From Microbacteriaceae bacterium (GTDB taxonomy: Bacteria; Actinomycetota; Actinomycetes; Actinomycetales; Microbacteriaceae), in NCBI GenBank assembly GCA_014378715.1, contig JACMNE010000157.1, positions 1 to 41,646 of the forward strand: 41,646 nucleotides of DNA, written 5' to 3'. A program made the position numbers and the translations under genes. Below the pieces are notes generated by a model that saw nothing but the letters and a program-made list of their open reading frames with translations, was not told where the DNA came from and searched no databases. Of the stretch, positions 29,202 to 41,402 are shown piece after piece (positions within the stretch are counted from its first letter, which is position 1; each line of letters begins with the position of its first letter).

Positions 29202-30635
29202 TCCGGCCTTCTGCAGCAGGCAGATGAACATGGCGTCCGTTCCGTGCCGGTGCGGCCAGAGCTGCACGTGGCCGGTGCTCTCCCCGAGATCGAGGGGGGT
29301 GACCGTGACGGCAGAGAGCACCGCGGCGGTGTCCAGTCGCGTGACGGTGTCCCCGTGGCCCTTCAGGACCTCGTCGACGATGCCCCGGGTCTCGGCGAGG
29401 TGGGGCGAGCAGGTGACGTAGGCGAGGATGCCGCCAGGCTTGAGCGCGGAAAGCCCCGACTCGAGCAGGCGCAGCTGCAGAGTCGCGAGTTCGGCGACGT
29501 CGCGCGGCTGCTTGCGCCAGCGCGCTTCGGGGCGACGGCGGAGCGCCCCGAGGCCGGTGCACGGGGCGTCGACGAGGATGCGGTCGAACTGCTCCGGCAG
29601 CATGGCGCCGATCTCGGTGCCGTCCTGGACGATCACCTGCGGGGGGTCGGGGATGGCGGCGAGAGCCTTGCGCACCAGCTCGGCGCGCACGGGCAGGATC
29701 TCGTTAGCGACAAGGGTCGCGCCGACCGTGGCTGCCTCGGTGGCGAGCAGTGCGGCCTTGCCTCCCGGACCTGCGCAGAGGTCGAGCCACCGCTCCCCCG
29801 GCACCGCGGGCCGGGCGCGGCTGAGCGCGAGCGCGGCGAGCTGCGAACCCTCGTCCTGCACTCTGGCGTGCCCGGTCTGCACGACGGGCCAGCGGGCGGG
29901 GTCGCCGCCCTCGCTCACGACGCCGATCGGCGAGTAGAGCGCGGGGCGGGACCTGGGCAGGTCGTCGGTGCTCGCCAGGCCGGGCAGGGCGACGAGGCTC
30001 ACCCGCGGTGCGGCGTTGTCGGCGTCGAGGAGGTCCTCGAGTTCGAGCTCGCGGCCCTCCGCGGCCAGCGCGCGACGAAAGGCGCGCACGATCCACACCG
30101 GGTGGGAGTACTCGATGCCGAGGCGTTCGTCGTCGGTGCGGGGCGTCGCCATCACCTGGTCGTGCCAGTCGGCAGGGGCGGTGCGGGTGATAGTGCGCAG
30201 CACCCCGTTCACAAAGCCCGTGGCGGACTGCGACCCCACCTCGCGGGCGAGCGACACGGACTCGTCGACCGCGGCGTGGTGCGCGACCCGCATCGACAGC
30301 AGCTGGTGCGCGCCGAGGCGCAGCACGTCGAGGATCGGCGGGTCGATGCGGTCGGTCTCGCGGCCGGCCGCGATCGCAATCACGGCGTCGTAGTAGCCGC
30401 GCATGCGCAGCGTGCCATAGGTGAGTTCGGTGGCCAGCGCCGCATCCGCCGCGTCGAGGGCGGCCCGCTCGATGCGGGTCGGCAGCAGCAGGTTCGCGTA
30501 GGCGTCGGACTCCTCGACCGCGCGAATGACGTCGAACGCGATCCGCCGCGCCGGCTGGATGCGGGCCGGCCGCGCCTTCGTCGGGGTCGGCCGGGTCGCC
30601 CCGGTGCCCCTGGTCGATTCGCTGCCTCTGGTCAC
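29199..30635 (-). CDS. rsmB: 16S rRNA (cytosine-C5-)-methyltransferase RsmB
   Basis: 478 residues. An N-terminal NusB-like RNA-binding domain (about 25-160) precedes a Rossmann methyltransferase domain. SAM site: LDLCAGPGGKAALLA; catalytic cysteines in DAPCTGLGALRR (near 357) and YVTCSPH (near 408). It probably methylates C967 of 16S rRNA. The start is GTG at 30635, overlapping the fmt stop (GTGA); an ATG further upstream lies inside fmt and adds only an unconserved Arg-rich stretch. Placement with fmt and priA is widely conserved. Confidence 0.95.
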   Translation of the reverse strand: MTRGSESTRGTGATRPTPTKARPARIQPARRIAFDVIRAVEESDAYANLLLPTRIERAALDAADAALATELTYGTLRMRGYYDAVIAIAAGRETDRIDPPILDVLRLGAHQLLSMRVAHHAAVDESVSLAREVGSQSATGFVNGVLRTITRTAPADWHDQVMATPRTDDERLGIEYSHPVWIVRAFRRALAAEGRELELEDLLDADNAAPRVSLVALPGLASTDDLPRSRPALYSPIGVVSEGGDPARWPVVQTGHARVQDEGSQLAALALSRARPAVPGERWLDLCAGPGGKAALLATEAATVGATLVANEILPVRAELVRKALAAIPDPPQVIVQDGTEIGAMLPEQFDRILVDAPCTGLGALRRRPEARWRKQPRDVAELATLQLRLLESGLSALKPGGILAYVTCSPHLAETRGIVDEVLKGHGDTVTRLDTAAVLSAVTVTPLDLGESTGHVQLWPHRHGTDAMFICLLQKAG

Positions 30636-31561
30636 TGTGCTACCGTCCCTGCGTCGCTGGGCCGTCCGCGCCACCAGTCGGCTGCCGGCATCGGCTTCTT
30701 GCCAGCCGGCTGCACCATGAGGAGTTCGAGCGGATGACTCGCGGTGCCGGCGAGGAGTCGCCGGCCGTCGATCGCGAGCTGGCCGGGTTCCATTCTCGCC
30801 GAGTCGCGGGCGATCCGCGTGGCGAGCACTTTCACCCGCGCTCCGTCCACCGTGGTGAACGCGCCAGGCTCGGGGGTGACCCCGCGGACCAGGTTGTGCA
30901 CGGAGTGCGCGGGCCGCGCCCAGACGATGCGGCCGTCCTCGAGCTCGAGCTTGGGGGCGAGGCTCACATCGCCCTGCTGCTTTTCGGCGCGTGCGGAGCC
31001 GTCGGCGATCGCGTCGACGACCCGCATCAGCAGCTCCGCTCCCCCGCCGGCTAGGGACTCGAGCAGCTGGCCCGCGGTCTCCTCGGCCGCGATCGGTTGG
31101 GTGAATGAACCGAAGAGGTCGCCCGCGTCGAGCTCGGGGACGAGTTGGAACACGGATGCCCCGGCCAGGTCGTCCCCGCCGATCAGGGCGCGCTGCACGG
31201 GTGCCGCGCCTCGCCAGTGCGGCAGCAGGGAGAAGTGCAGGTTGATCCAGCCCAGCCGGGGCGTGGACAGCAGCGGCTCGCGCACGAGTCCCCCGTAGGC
31301 GACGATGACGCCGAGGTCGGGGGCGATCGCGGAGACCTGCTCGGTCGCTTCCCCGCGCAGCCGGTTCGCGGCGATCACCGGCAGGCCGAGCTCGGCGGCC
31401 GCGGCCCCGACCGCGGTGGGGGTGATTGTTCGCCTGCGGCCCTGCGGGGACGGCTCCCGGGTGATCACGGCGGCGATCGAGTGCCTGCTCGCGTGGAGGG
31501 CGAGGAGGCTGGGGACGGCGGCGGCCGGGGATCCGGCGAAGACGATGCTGAGTTCTGTCAC
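30632..31561 (-). CDS. fmt: Methionyl-tRNA formyltransferase
   Basis: 309 residues. It formylates initiator Met-tRNA using 10-formyl-THF. Catalytic Asn107, His109 and Asp145 align with Asn106, His108 and Asp144 of the E. coli enzyme, in INLHFSLLPHWRGAAPV and ELDAGD. A C-terminal OB-like tRNA-binding domain follows (about 205-309). The start is GTG at 31561 with a GAAAG site upstream; the open frame extends further but matches nothing. It lies 34 bases after priA and overlaps rsmB. Confidence 0.96.
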   Translation of the reverse strand: MTELSIVFAGSPAAAVPSLLALHASRHSIAAVITREPSPQGRRRTITPTAVGAAAAELGLPVIAANRLRGEATEQVSAIAPDLGVIVAYGGLVREPLLSTPRLGWINLHFSLLPHWRGAAPVQRALIGGDDLAGASVFQLVPELDAGDLFGSFTQPIAAEETAGQLLESLAGGGAELLMRVVDAIADGSARAEKQQGDVSLAPKLELEDGRIVWARPAHSVHNLVRGVTPEPGAFTTVDGARVKVLATRIARDSARMEPGQLAIDGRRLLAGTASHPLELLMVQPAGKKPMPAADWWRGRPSDAGTVAQ

Positions 31562-31595
31562 GGTGCTTTCGGGGTCTGGGTGGTCGGTCTGTCGG

Positions 31596-33602
31596 TCATT
31601 CGAGGAAAGGCTCGGTGTCGTCGCACCGCACTTTGAGTGTAGGCAGCGACGTGCGAACGGGGGCGCCGGGCACCCGCGCGCGCCGGGTGGTCGCGGCGCG
31701 GATGACCTCGGAGCGCAGTGCCGCGGCGACGGCGGCGCCGATCGCATAGTCGAAGCGCACGATGGCTCGCACCGAGCCGCCGTCGACGCCGACCGGACCG
31801 AGCACGTCGGCGCCAGCAAGCCCGGTCACGCTCGCGACAGCCTTCTCGACCGACTCCGCCGTGCCGGTCAGGGTCGCGACCCGGATCGCGGGGGGGAAGC
31901 GCAGGCGGCGTCGGTCGACGAGCTCGGCCGCCGCATAGGCCTCCGGCCGCCAGGTCGCCATCGCCGAGGCGAGGTTCCCGCCGACGCCGACGAGCACGAC
32001 ACTGGCACCCGGCCGGGCGAGGGCGGCCGCGTTGGACCACCAGCGCAGGCAGTCCTCCCCGACACGCAGGCTCTCGCGGGCCAGCATCCGCTCTCCGTCG
32101 AGGAGGAGGACGGCGTGATAGCCGCCCGCGGCGATCGGCTCGGCACCGCGCGTGGCGATGATCAGGGCGGGGCGGTCGTCGACGTGCTGGACCTGGCGCT
32201 CCCCGTCGGCGATGATGATGCGGATCCCGGGGAAAGCGCGCCCGAGGTCGTCCGCCGTGCGCACCGAGCCCTGGCCGACGAGCCGGAAGGTCGTGCCGGC
32301 GCAGTTGCCGCAGGTCCAGTCGGCGGCCGGCTTGCCGCACCACGTGCAGGAGGGGACGGCTCCGGCGGCCCGGGTGCCGAGCGGGCCGTCGCAGTGCCCG
32401 CAGCGCGCCGACTCCCCGCAGGAGTCGCACGCGAGGCGTGGGGCGTAGCCGGGACGGGCCACCTGCACGAGCACGGGCCCCGAGTCCAGCGCGGTCCTCG
32501 CCTCGCGCCAGGCGGTCGACGGGATGCGGGCGAGTGCGGCGAACCTGTCCTGCGGTGCCTGCGCCGCGGTCGGGACGACCTTCGGCGAGTAGGTGCGCTC
32601 GGGCGCGAGCACTCCGAGGAAGCCGATCTCGACCAGGCGCTCGACCTCAGTGCTCCTGGCGTGGCCGAGGAACCACAGTGCGCTCCCCTGCTGCCGCTGA
32701 CGCACAAGGGCCGCGTCGCGGGTGTGCACGTAGGGGGCGAGCGGTTCCGTGTGCAGCGGGTCGCCGTCGTCCCAGAGGGCGATCAGGCCCAGGTTCGCGG
32801 CCGGCGCATAGACGACCGAGCGGTTGCCGACGATGGCGAGCGGCACCTCCGCGCGGCAGGCGAGCACGGCCCGGTACCGGTCGGGGTTCGACTGCCGGGC
32901 GTCGAGCCGCACGATCAGCTCGGGAGGGAGCACGGCGGCCAGGGCAGCGAGTAGCTGGTCCTGATCGCGGTAGTCCGGCACGGCGAGGATGGCGCTGCCG
33001 CCCGCTGCAAGGGCGGCGACTGCCCCCGCGGCCATCATCGTCGCCCAGTGCCCGACCCACTCCCCGGACGGCAGCTCGACCACGCGCGGCACAGCGTCGA
33101 CCGCGAGCCGTTCCTGCCCGGTGAGCGAGGCCATGATGCGGCCGGCCGGATAGCCGAGGGGCTCGGTCGGTGGGGCGGGGATGGTCGGTGCATGAGGCCC
33201 GGCGTCTGGCACCGCATCCTGCTGGGCGTACCGTGCGGCGAGCCACGCCTTCTCGACCCGCACCTGGCGCTTCGGCACGGCGAACCGGACAACGTCGCTC
33301 GCGGTGCCGGCCGCTCGATCGGCGACCTGGCGGGCGAGCGCCCATACCTCGGGAGCGAGCACGGGCACGGTCGACACGACGGATTCGAGCTCGCTCAGGG
33401 TGCCCGTGTAGGCGATCTCGGTGACGATGTCGACGACGAAGCCCTCGGCGATGCGTCCGGCCGACCGCAGGGGAACCGTCACCCGGATGCCCGGGGTGAC
33501 CTGGTCGACGAGGGACGCCGGGACGGCGTAGTCGAACAGCCGGTCGAGCTGCGGGAGCGGCGAGTCGACCATCACCCGCGCTATCGGAGCGGGGGCGGTC
33601 AT
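31596..33602 (-). CDS. priA: Primosomal protein N' (PriA), probably without helicase activity
   Basis: 668 residues. The N-terminal DNA-binding domain (about 1-110), the helicase-like core and the eight-cysteine zinc region (about 391-440, CDSCGESARCGHCDG then CTWCGK and CGNC) can be aligned, but the ATPase motifs are gone: the Walker A place reads LPSGEWVGHW (near 176) and the DEEH box reads LWDDGD (near 272). This decay is typical of actinobacterial PriA, which is thought to have lost helicase function. It may still mark or load at stalled forks. ATG at 33602, two bases after the metK stop. Confidence 0.92.
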   Translation of the reverse strand: MTAPAPIARVMVDSPLPQLDRLFDYAVPASLVDQVTPGIRVTVPLRSAGRIAEGFVVDIVTEIAYTGTLSELESVVSTVPVLAPEVWALARQVADRAAGTASDVVRFAVPKRQVRVEKAWLAARYAQQDAVPDAGPHAPTIPAPPTEPLGYPAGRIMASLTGQERLAVDAVPRVVELPSGEWVGHWATMMAAGAVAALAAGGSAILAVPDYRDQDQLLAALAAVLPPELIVRLDARQSNPDRYRAVLACRAEVPLAIVGNRSVVYAPAANLGLIALWDDGDPLHTEPLAPYVHTRDAALVRQRQQGSALWFLGHARSTEVERLVEIGFLGVLAPERTYSPKVVPTAAQAPQDRFAALARIPSTAWREARTALDSGPVLVQVARPGYAPRLACDSCGESARCGHCDGPLGTRAAGAVPSCTWCGKPAADWTCGNCAGTTFRLVGQGSVRTADDLGRAFPGIRIIIADGERQVQHVDDRPALIIATRGAEPIAAGGYHAVLLLDGERMLARESLRVGEDCLRWWSNAAALARPGASVVLVGVGGNLASAMATWRPEAYAAAELVDRRRLRFPPAIRVATLTGTAESVEKAVASVTGLAGADVLGPVGVDGGSVRAIVRFDYAIGAAVAAALRSEVIRAATTRRARVPGAPVRTSLPTLKVRCDDTEPFLE

Positions 33603-33604
33603 GG

Positions 33605-34810
33605 CTACAGCCCGGAGGCGCCGCGCAGGGCGTCGACCCTGTCCAGCTTCTCCCAGGTGAATTCGGGGAGCTCACGGCCGAAGTGGCCGTAGGTGGCGGT
33701 GGCGGCGTAGATCGGGCGCAGGAGGTCGAGGTCGCGGATGATCGCGGCTGGGCGCAGGTCGAAGACGCTGTGGATGGCGTCGATGATCGTCGACTCGTCG
33801 GCGTGCGCGGTGCCGAAGGTCTCGACATAGAGCCCGACGGGTGCCGCGACCCCGATCGCGTAGGCGACCTGTACCTCGAGGCGGTCGGCGAGGCCGGCCG
33901 CGACCGCGTTCTTCGCGACCCAGCGCATGGCGTACGCGGCCGAGCGGTCGACCTTGGACGGGTCCTTTCCGCTGAACGCCCCTCCGCCGTGGCGCGAAGC
34001 CCCGCCGTAGGTGTCGACGATGATCTTGCGGCCGGTGAGGCCGGCGTCGCCCTTCGGCCCGCCGATCTCGAACCGGCCGGTGGGGTTGATGAGGAACTTC
34101 GTACCGCCGGAGTCGAGCCCGGCGAGGGCGAGCACAGGGCGGATGACGAGCTCCTCGATCTCGGCCTGGAGGGTGGCGAGGCTCACATCGGGCGAGTGCT
34201 GGGTCGACAGCACCACGGTCTCCACCGTGCGCGGCACGAACCCGTCGTAGCCGATCGTCACCTGGGTCTTGCCGTCGGGGCGGAGGTAGTCGACGAGCCC
34301 CTCCTTGCGCACCAGGGCGAGGCGCTCGGCGAGCCGGTGGGCAAGCCAGATCGGCAGCGGCATGTACTCGGGCGTCTCGGTCGTGGCGAAGCCGAACATG
34401 ACCCCCTGGTCGCCGGCGCCCTGAGCGTTGAGTGCGTCCTCGTCGCCGGCGCGTGCCTCGAAGGCCCGGTCGACGCCTTGGGCGATGTCGGGTGACTGCG
34501 CGCCGATGGACACGGTGACGCCGCAGTTGCGCCCGTCGAAGCTGACGGCTGAGGAGTTGTAGCCGATCTCGGTGATCCGGTCGCGCACGATCGTGGGGAT
34601 GTCGACGTAGCCCGACGTCGTCACCTCGCCGGCGACGTGGACGAGCCCGGTGGTCACGAGCGTCTCGACGGCCACGCGGCTGGTCGGGTCCTCGGCCAGG
34701 AGGGCGTCGAGGATGCTGTCCGAGATCTGGTCACAGATCTTGTCCGGGTGGCCTTCGGTCACCGATTCGGAGGTGAACAGGCGCAGGCTGGCGGCGGACA
34801 TCGAACTCAT
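33605..34810 (-). CDS. metK: S-adenosylmethionine synthetase
   Basis: 401 residues, making SAM from methionine and ATP. Signatures: [16 protein letters not shown] (residues 16-31), [12 protein letters not shown], and [16 protein letters not shown]. Starts with ATG at 34810, AAGG five bases upstream; a second ATG at 34801 is also possible. The 42-base gap from coaBC is too short for a SAM riboswitch. Its product supplies the methyl donor for RsmB in the same cluster. Confidence 0.97.
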   Translation of the reverse strand: MSSMSAASLRLFTSESVTEGHPDKICDQISDSILDALLAEDPTSRVAVETLVTTGLVHVAGEVTTSGYVDIPTIVRDRITEIGYNSSAVSFDGRNCGVTVSIGAQSPDIAQGVDRAFEARAGDEDALNAQGAGDQGVMFGFATTETPEYMPLPIWLAHRLAERLALVRKEGLVDYLRPDGKTQVTIGYDGFVPRTVETVVLSTQHSPDVSLATLQAEIEELVIRPVLALAGLDSGGTKFLINPTGRFEIGGPKGDAGLTGRKIIVDTYGGASRHGGGAFSGKDPSKVDRSAAYAMRWVAKNAVAAGLADRLEVQVAYAIGVAAPVGLYVETFGTAHADESTIIDAIHSVFDLRPAAIIRDLDLLRPIYAATATYGHFGRELPEFTWEKLDRVDALRGASGL

Positions 34811-34852
34811 GGGTGCCTTACGGAAGAGGGGCGGGCGGCCGGACGGGCCGGT

Positions 34853-36031
34853 TCAGGCGAGCGTGTCGAGTATGCGGTGTGCCACTGACAATTTGCTCCC
34901 CGAGGCCTCCATCACTATATCGCCGGCCTTGTCGAGCATCAGGACGGTGTTGTGCGCCTGGGTGAATCCCTCGGTCCACCCCACCCTGTTGAGGACGAGG
35001 TAGTCGGCGCCCTTGCGGGTGATCTTCTGCCGACCCAGGGCCAGGAGCGCCGCGTCGTCGGTCTCGGTCTCGGCGGCGAACCCGACCACGATCTCGTCTC
35101 CGTGCCTGCCATGGCCGAGCCCGGCGAGGATGTCGGGGTTCTTCACGAGCTCGAGTGTGAGCCCGTCGCCCTGGTTCTCCTTCTTGATCTTGCCGTCTGC
35201 GACGTCGCGCGGGCGGTAGTCGGCGACCGCGGCGGCCATGATGATGACGTCGGCCAGCTTCGCGTGGCTGGCGACGGCCTCAGCCAGCTCGGCCGTGGAT
35301 CCGACGGTCACCAGGGTCGCTCCAGCCGGTGCGGCGACCTCGATGTTCGCGGCGATGAGGGTCACGGTCGCGCCGCGCGAGAGCGCGGCGGCGGCGAGAG
35401 ATGCCCCCTGGAGCCCGCTCGACCGGTTGCCGATGAAGCGCACCGGGTCGATGGCCTCCCGGGTGCCGCCGGCGGTCACGAGGATGCGCCGGCCGGCGAG
35501 GTCCTGCGGAACGGCGACCGCGAGGGCCTCCCGCACGATCTGCTCGGGTTCGGCCAGTCGTCCCACGCCGGAGTCGGAGCCGGTGAGTTGTCCGGATGCG
35601 GGTCCGACGATCGTCACTCCGCGCGCGCGCAATGTGGCGATGTTGGCCGCCGTCGCGGCGTTGTGCCACATCTCGGTGTGCATCGCCGGGGCGATCACAA
35701 GCGGCGCCGTGGTGGCGAGCACCGTGTTCCCGAGCAGGTCGTCGGCAAGTCCGGCGGCCAGCTTCGCGATGGTGTTGGCTGTCGCCGGGGCGACCACCAC
35801 GAGGTCGGCCGCCTGGCCGATCGCCACGTGCCGCACCGCGGCGACCCCCTCGTAGAGGTCGGTGTGCACGATGTTGCGGCTGATTGCCTCAAGGGTCGGC
35901 TTGCCGACGAATCGAAGCGCCGCGTCCGTGGCGACGACGTGCACGTCGTGGCCCGCGAGCACGAAGCCGCGGATGACCCCGACCGCCTTGTAGGCGGCGA
36001 TTCCACCCGTGACCCCGACCACGATGTTCAT
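34853..36031 (-). CDS. coaBC: Bifunctional phosphopantothenoylcysteine decarboxylase / phosphopantothenate-cysteine ligase
   Basis: 392 residues, two steps of coenzyme A synthesis. The N-terminal CoaC flavin domain (1-180) has GVTGGIAAYK, His68 in RHVAIGQAADL, and PAMHTEMW in place of the usual PxMNxxMW. The cysteine expected in the substrate flap is not present (ASGQLTGSDSGVGRL). The C-terminal CoaB ligase domain (about 185-392) has RILVTAGGTREAIDPVRFIGN, AAAVADYRP and KIKKENQG. The His-for-Asn change seems common in actinobacteria (from memory). ATG at 36031, 27 bases after rpoZ. Confidence 0.95.
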   Translation of the reverse strand: MNIVVGVTGGIAAYKAVGVIRGFVLAGHDVHVVATDAALRFVGKPTLEAISRNIVHTDLYEGVAAVRHVAIGQAADLVVVAPATANTIAKLAAGLADDLLGNTVLATTAPLVIAPAMHTEMWHNAATAANIATLRARGVTIVGPASGQLTGSDSGVGRLAEPEQIVREALAVAVPQDLAGRRILVTAGGTREAIDPVRFIGNRSSGLQGASLAAAALSRGATVTLIAANIEVAAPAGATLVTVGSTAELAEAVASHAKLADVIIMAAAVADYRPRDVADGKIKKENQGDGLTLELVKNPDILAGLGHGRHGDEIVVGFAAETETDDAALLALGRQKITRKGADYLVLNRVGWTEGFTQAHNTVLMLDKAGDIVMEASGSKLSVAHRILDTLA

Positions 36032-36058
36032 CCTGCGGACTTGGCTGTGGGGATCGGA

Positions 36059-36316
36059 CTATTCGGGGAGCGGCTTGGCGACGAGCTTGTCCTCGTTGAT
36101 CTCGTGCATGGCGACGGAGAGCGGCTTGTCCTCGATCGTCGAGTCGACGAGCGGGCCGACGTTGTCGAACAGGCTTCCCTCGTGGAGGTCGGCGTAGTAG
36201 TCGTTGATCTGGCGTGCGCGCTTCGACGCGAAGATCACGAGGGCGTACTTGGAGTCGACCTTCGACAGCAGTTCGTCGATCGGCGGGTCAATGATGCCCT
36301 TTGCCTTGTCAACCAT
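36059..36316 (-). CDS. rpoZ: RNA polymerase omega subunit
   Basis: 85 residues. Omega holds the beta-prime subunit and aids assembly of RNA polymerase. Recognised by [29 protein letters not shown] near the N-terminus (residues 9-37) and the PLSVAMHEI segment. A strong GAGGAG ribosome site (36324-36329) is seven bases before the ATG at 36316. Conserved position between gmk and coaBC. Confidence 0.96.
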   Translation of the reverse strand: MVDKAKGIIDPPIDELLSKVDSKYALVIFASKRARQINDYYADLHEGSLFDNVGPLVDSTIEDKPLSVAMHEINEDKLVAKPLPE

Positions 36317-36364
36317 GATGGTGCTCCTCTGATCACATCGGTGGGCCCGCCGGCCGAGGTGCGG

Positions 36365-37276
36365 CTACGGCTCGATCGGGCGCAATTCCATCAAGTCTAC
36401 GACCTCCTGCGCCGCATGGCTGACGTCGCCGTTCACGACCCGGAAGTCGAACTCGTCCTGGGCGGCGAGTTCGACCCGCGCCGTCTCGAGCCGACGTTGC
36501 TGTTCGGCCGGTCCCTCGGTGCCGCGGCCGATGAGCCGGCGGACCAGCTCGTCCCACGTGGGGGGCAGCAGGAAGACGAGGATCGCGTTCGGCTCCGCCG
36601 TCCTGACCTGCCTCGCGCCCTGGATGTCGATCTCGAGGAGCACGCTCTGGCCGCCGGCCAGCGCGTCGTCGACCGGCCCGCGCGGGGTGCCGTAGCGGAA
36701 CGCATTGTGCACCTTCGCCCACTCGAGCATGTCGCCGTGCTCGACCAAGCGGTCGAACTCGGCGTCGCTGACGAAGAAGTAGTTGACCCCGTGCACCTCG
36801 CCGGGGCGCGGGGCACGCGTCGTCGCCGAGACCGACAGGTGCACCTCGGGGTAGTTCTCGCGGATGAAGGTCGACACCGTTCCCTTGCCCACGGCCGTAG
36901 GTCCGGCGAGCACCACGAGGCGCGAGGCGGGGCCGCGCCGGCCTCGGGACTCTCGGGCGAGGATCCAGGCGCGCAGTCGCACCCGCTGCCGCACCCCGAG
37001 GCCAGCGAGGCGCTTGGAGTCGGCGATGTCGAGCTCGGCCATGACCCTCGCGACCCGGGTCGGTCCCATCGTCGGCACACTCAGGAGCAGGTCGCGCACG
37101 CGCAGCCCGCCCTCGGGGGTCGGCTCGGTCTGCGTCCAGGCGGTCTCGAGCACGTCGACGGCGCTGCGGGCGTGGGTTGCGACGGCGCGCTTGACACTCG
37201 CGCGGGCGCGCCGGGCTGCGACGGCGGCGCGGCTGGCCGCCGCTCGGTCGACGGGGGGCGGGACAGGCTTGTTCAT
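36365..37276 (-). CDS. gmk: Guanylate kinase fused to an N-terminal mIHF domain
   Basis: 303 residues, about 100 longer than a normal guanylate kinase. Residues 116-303 are the kinase (GMP + ATP): P-loop GPTAVGKGT at 125-133, SVSATTRAPRPGE, VNYFFVS, and EIDIQGARQV. Residues 1-108 match mycobacterial integration host factor: an AARRARASVKR helix (20-30) and the helix-two-turn-helix core LLLSVPTMGPTRVARVMAEL...RLAGLGVRQR (63-98). In M. tuberculosis mihF and gmk are separate neighbours; here one frame runs through with no stop and no good internal start before the P-loop. ATG at 37276 overlaps the pyrF stop. The protein may both bind DNA and make GDP. Confidence 0.92.
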   Translation of the reverse strand: MNKPVPPPVDRAAASRAAVAARRARASVKRAVATHARSAVDVLETAWTQTEPTPEGGLRVRDLLLSVPTMGPTRVARVMAELDIADSKRLAGLGVRQRVRLRAWILARESRGRRGPASRLVVLAGPTAVGKGTVSTFIRENYPEVHLSVSATTRAPRPGEVHGVNYFFVSDAEFDRLVEHGDMLEWAKVHNAFRYGTPRGPVDDALAGGQSVLLEIDIQGARQVRTAEPNAILVFLLPPTWDELVRRLIGRGTEGPAEQQRRLETARVELAAQDEFDFRVVNGDVSHAAQEVVDLMELRPIEP

Positions 37277-38111
37277 CCGCGGGCCTCCGCGTTGTGAGCG
37301 TCGATGGCGGCGGCGAGACCGGATGGCCCAGCCGACAGGATGCTGCGGGAGGCGCTGAGGATGGTCGTCTCGGCGGCCGGGCCGTACAGCGTGGCGGCGT
37401 CGCCGAACCGGGCACCCTGGTGCCCGAAGCCGGGGGCGAGGATGGGCACTCTCTCCTGCGCGAGCAGGGGCAGGTCGATGCCGTAGAGTGCGAAATCCAC
37501 CGTCGCTCCGAGTACCACACCGGCTGCGGCGCCGCTCGACGAGTTCCATTCGGTCACATCGGAGACGATACCGGCAGCCACGGACCGGCCGCTATGCGCG
37601 CCGGACGCGATGACCGCGGTCTGCACGGCTGCTCCTTCCGGGTTGGAAGTCGCGGCCAGCACGAACACCCCCTTGCCGTGCTTCAGGGCGAGTGCGAGGG
37701 GCGCGGTGACGGAGCCGACACCCTGGTAGGCGCTCAGCGTCATGGCGTCGGCCTCGAGTGGGGAGCCGGGGGTGAGCCACGCCTCGCCGTAGGCCTCGAC
37801 GCTGGTGCCGAGGTCACCGCGCTTGACATCGGCGATGACCAGAAGGCAGGCGGAGCGCGCGGCCGCGAGCACCTCCTCGAGGGCCGCATAGCCGGCGGAG
37901 CCGTGGCGCTCGAAGAAGGCGACCTGCGGCTTGACGATGCCGGCACGCCCGGCCGCGGCCTCGACAACGCGCAGTCCGAAGTCGCGGAGGCCGGCCGGGT
38001 CGTCGGCCAGCCCCCAGTCGGCCAGCAGCCACCGGTGCGGGTCGATGCCCACGCAGAGGTGCCCCCGGTCGGCGAAGACCGCGTCGAGCCGGTCGGCGAA
38101 CCCGGTCGCAC

Positions 38112-38115
<4 letters not shown>
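37273..38115 (-). CDS. pyrF: Orotidine 5'-phosphate decarboxylase (type 2)
   Basis: 280 residues, last step of UMP synthesis. The type-2 active site is [10 protein letters not shown] with catalytic Lys98; VGIDPH is at 22-27 and VKPQVAFFE at 61-69. The GTG start at 38115 overlaps the carB stop as GTGA, and its stop overlaps the gmk start as ATGA, linking pyrimidine and guanine nucleotide genes in a single transcript. Confidence 0.96.

Positions 38116-41401
<3,286 letters not shown>

Positions 41402-41402
<1 letters not shown>

Noticed and set aside
34811-34852. SAM riboswitch before metK
   Set aside because: Only 42 bases lie between coaBC and metK, too short for any known SAM riboswitch class.
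34952-37297. Very long plus-strand open frame (781 codons) opposite coaBC, rpoZ and gmk; similar ones at 16145-18319, 11548-13182 and 3968-5557
   Set aside because: Antisense frames stay open because of GC-rich codon bias. They run across several recognised genes, have Arg/Gly/Val/Asp/His-rich composition and match no family.
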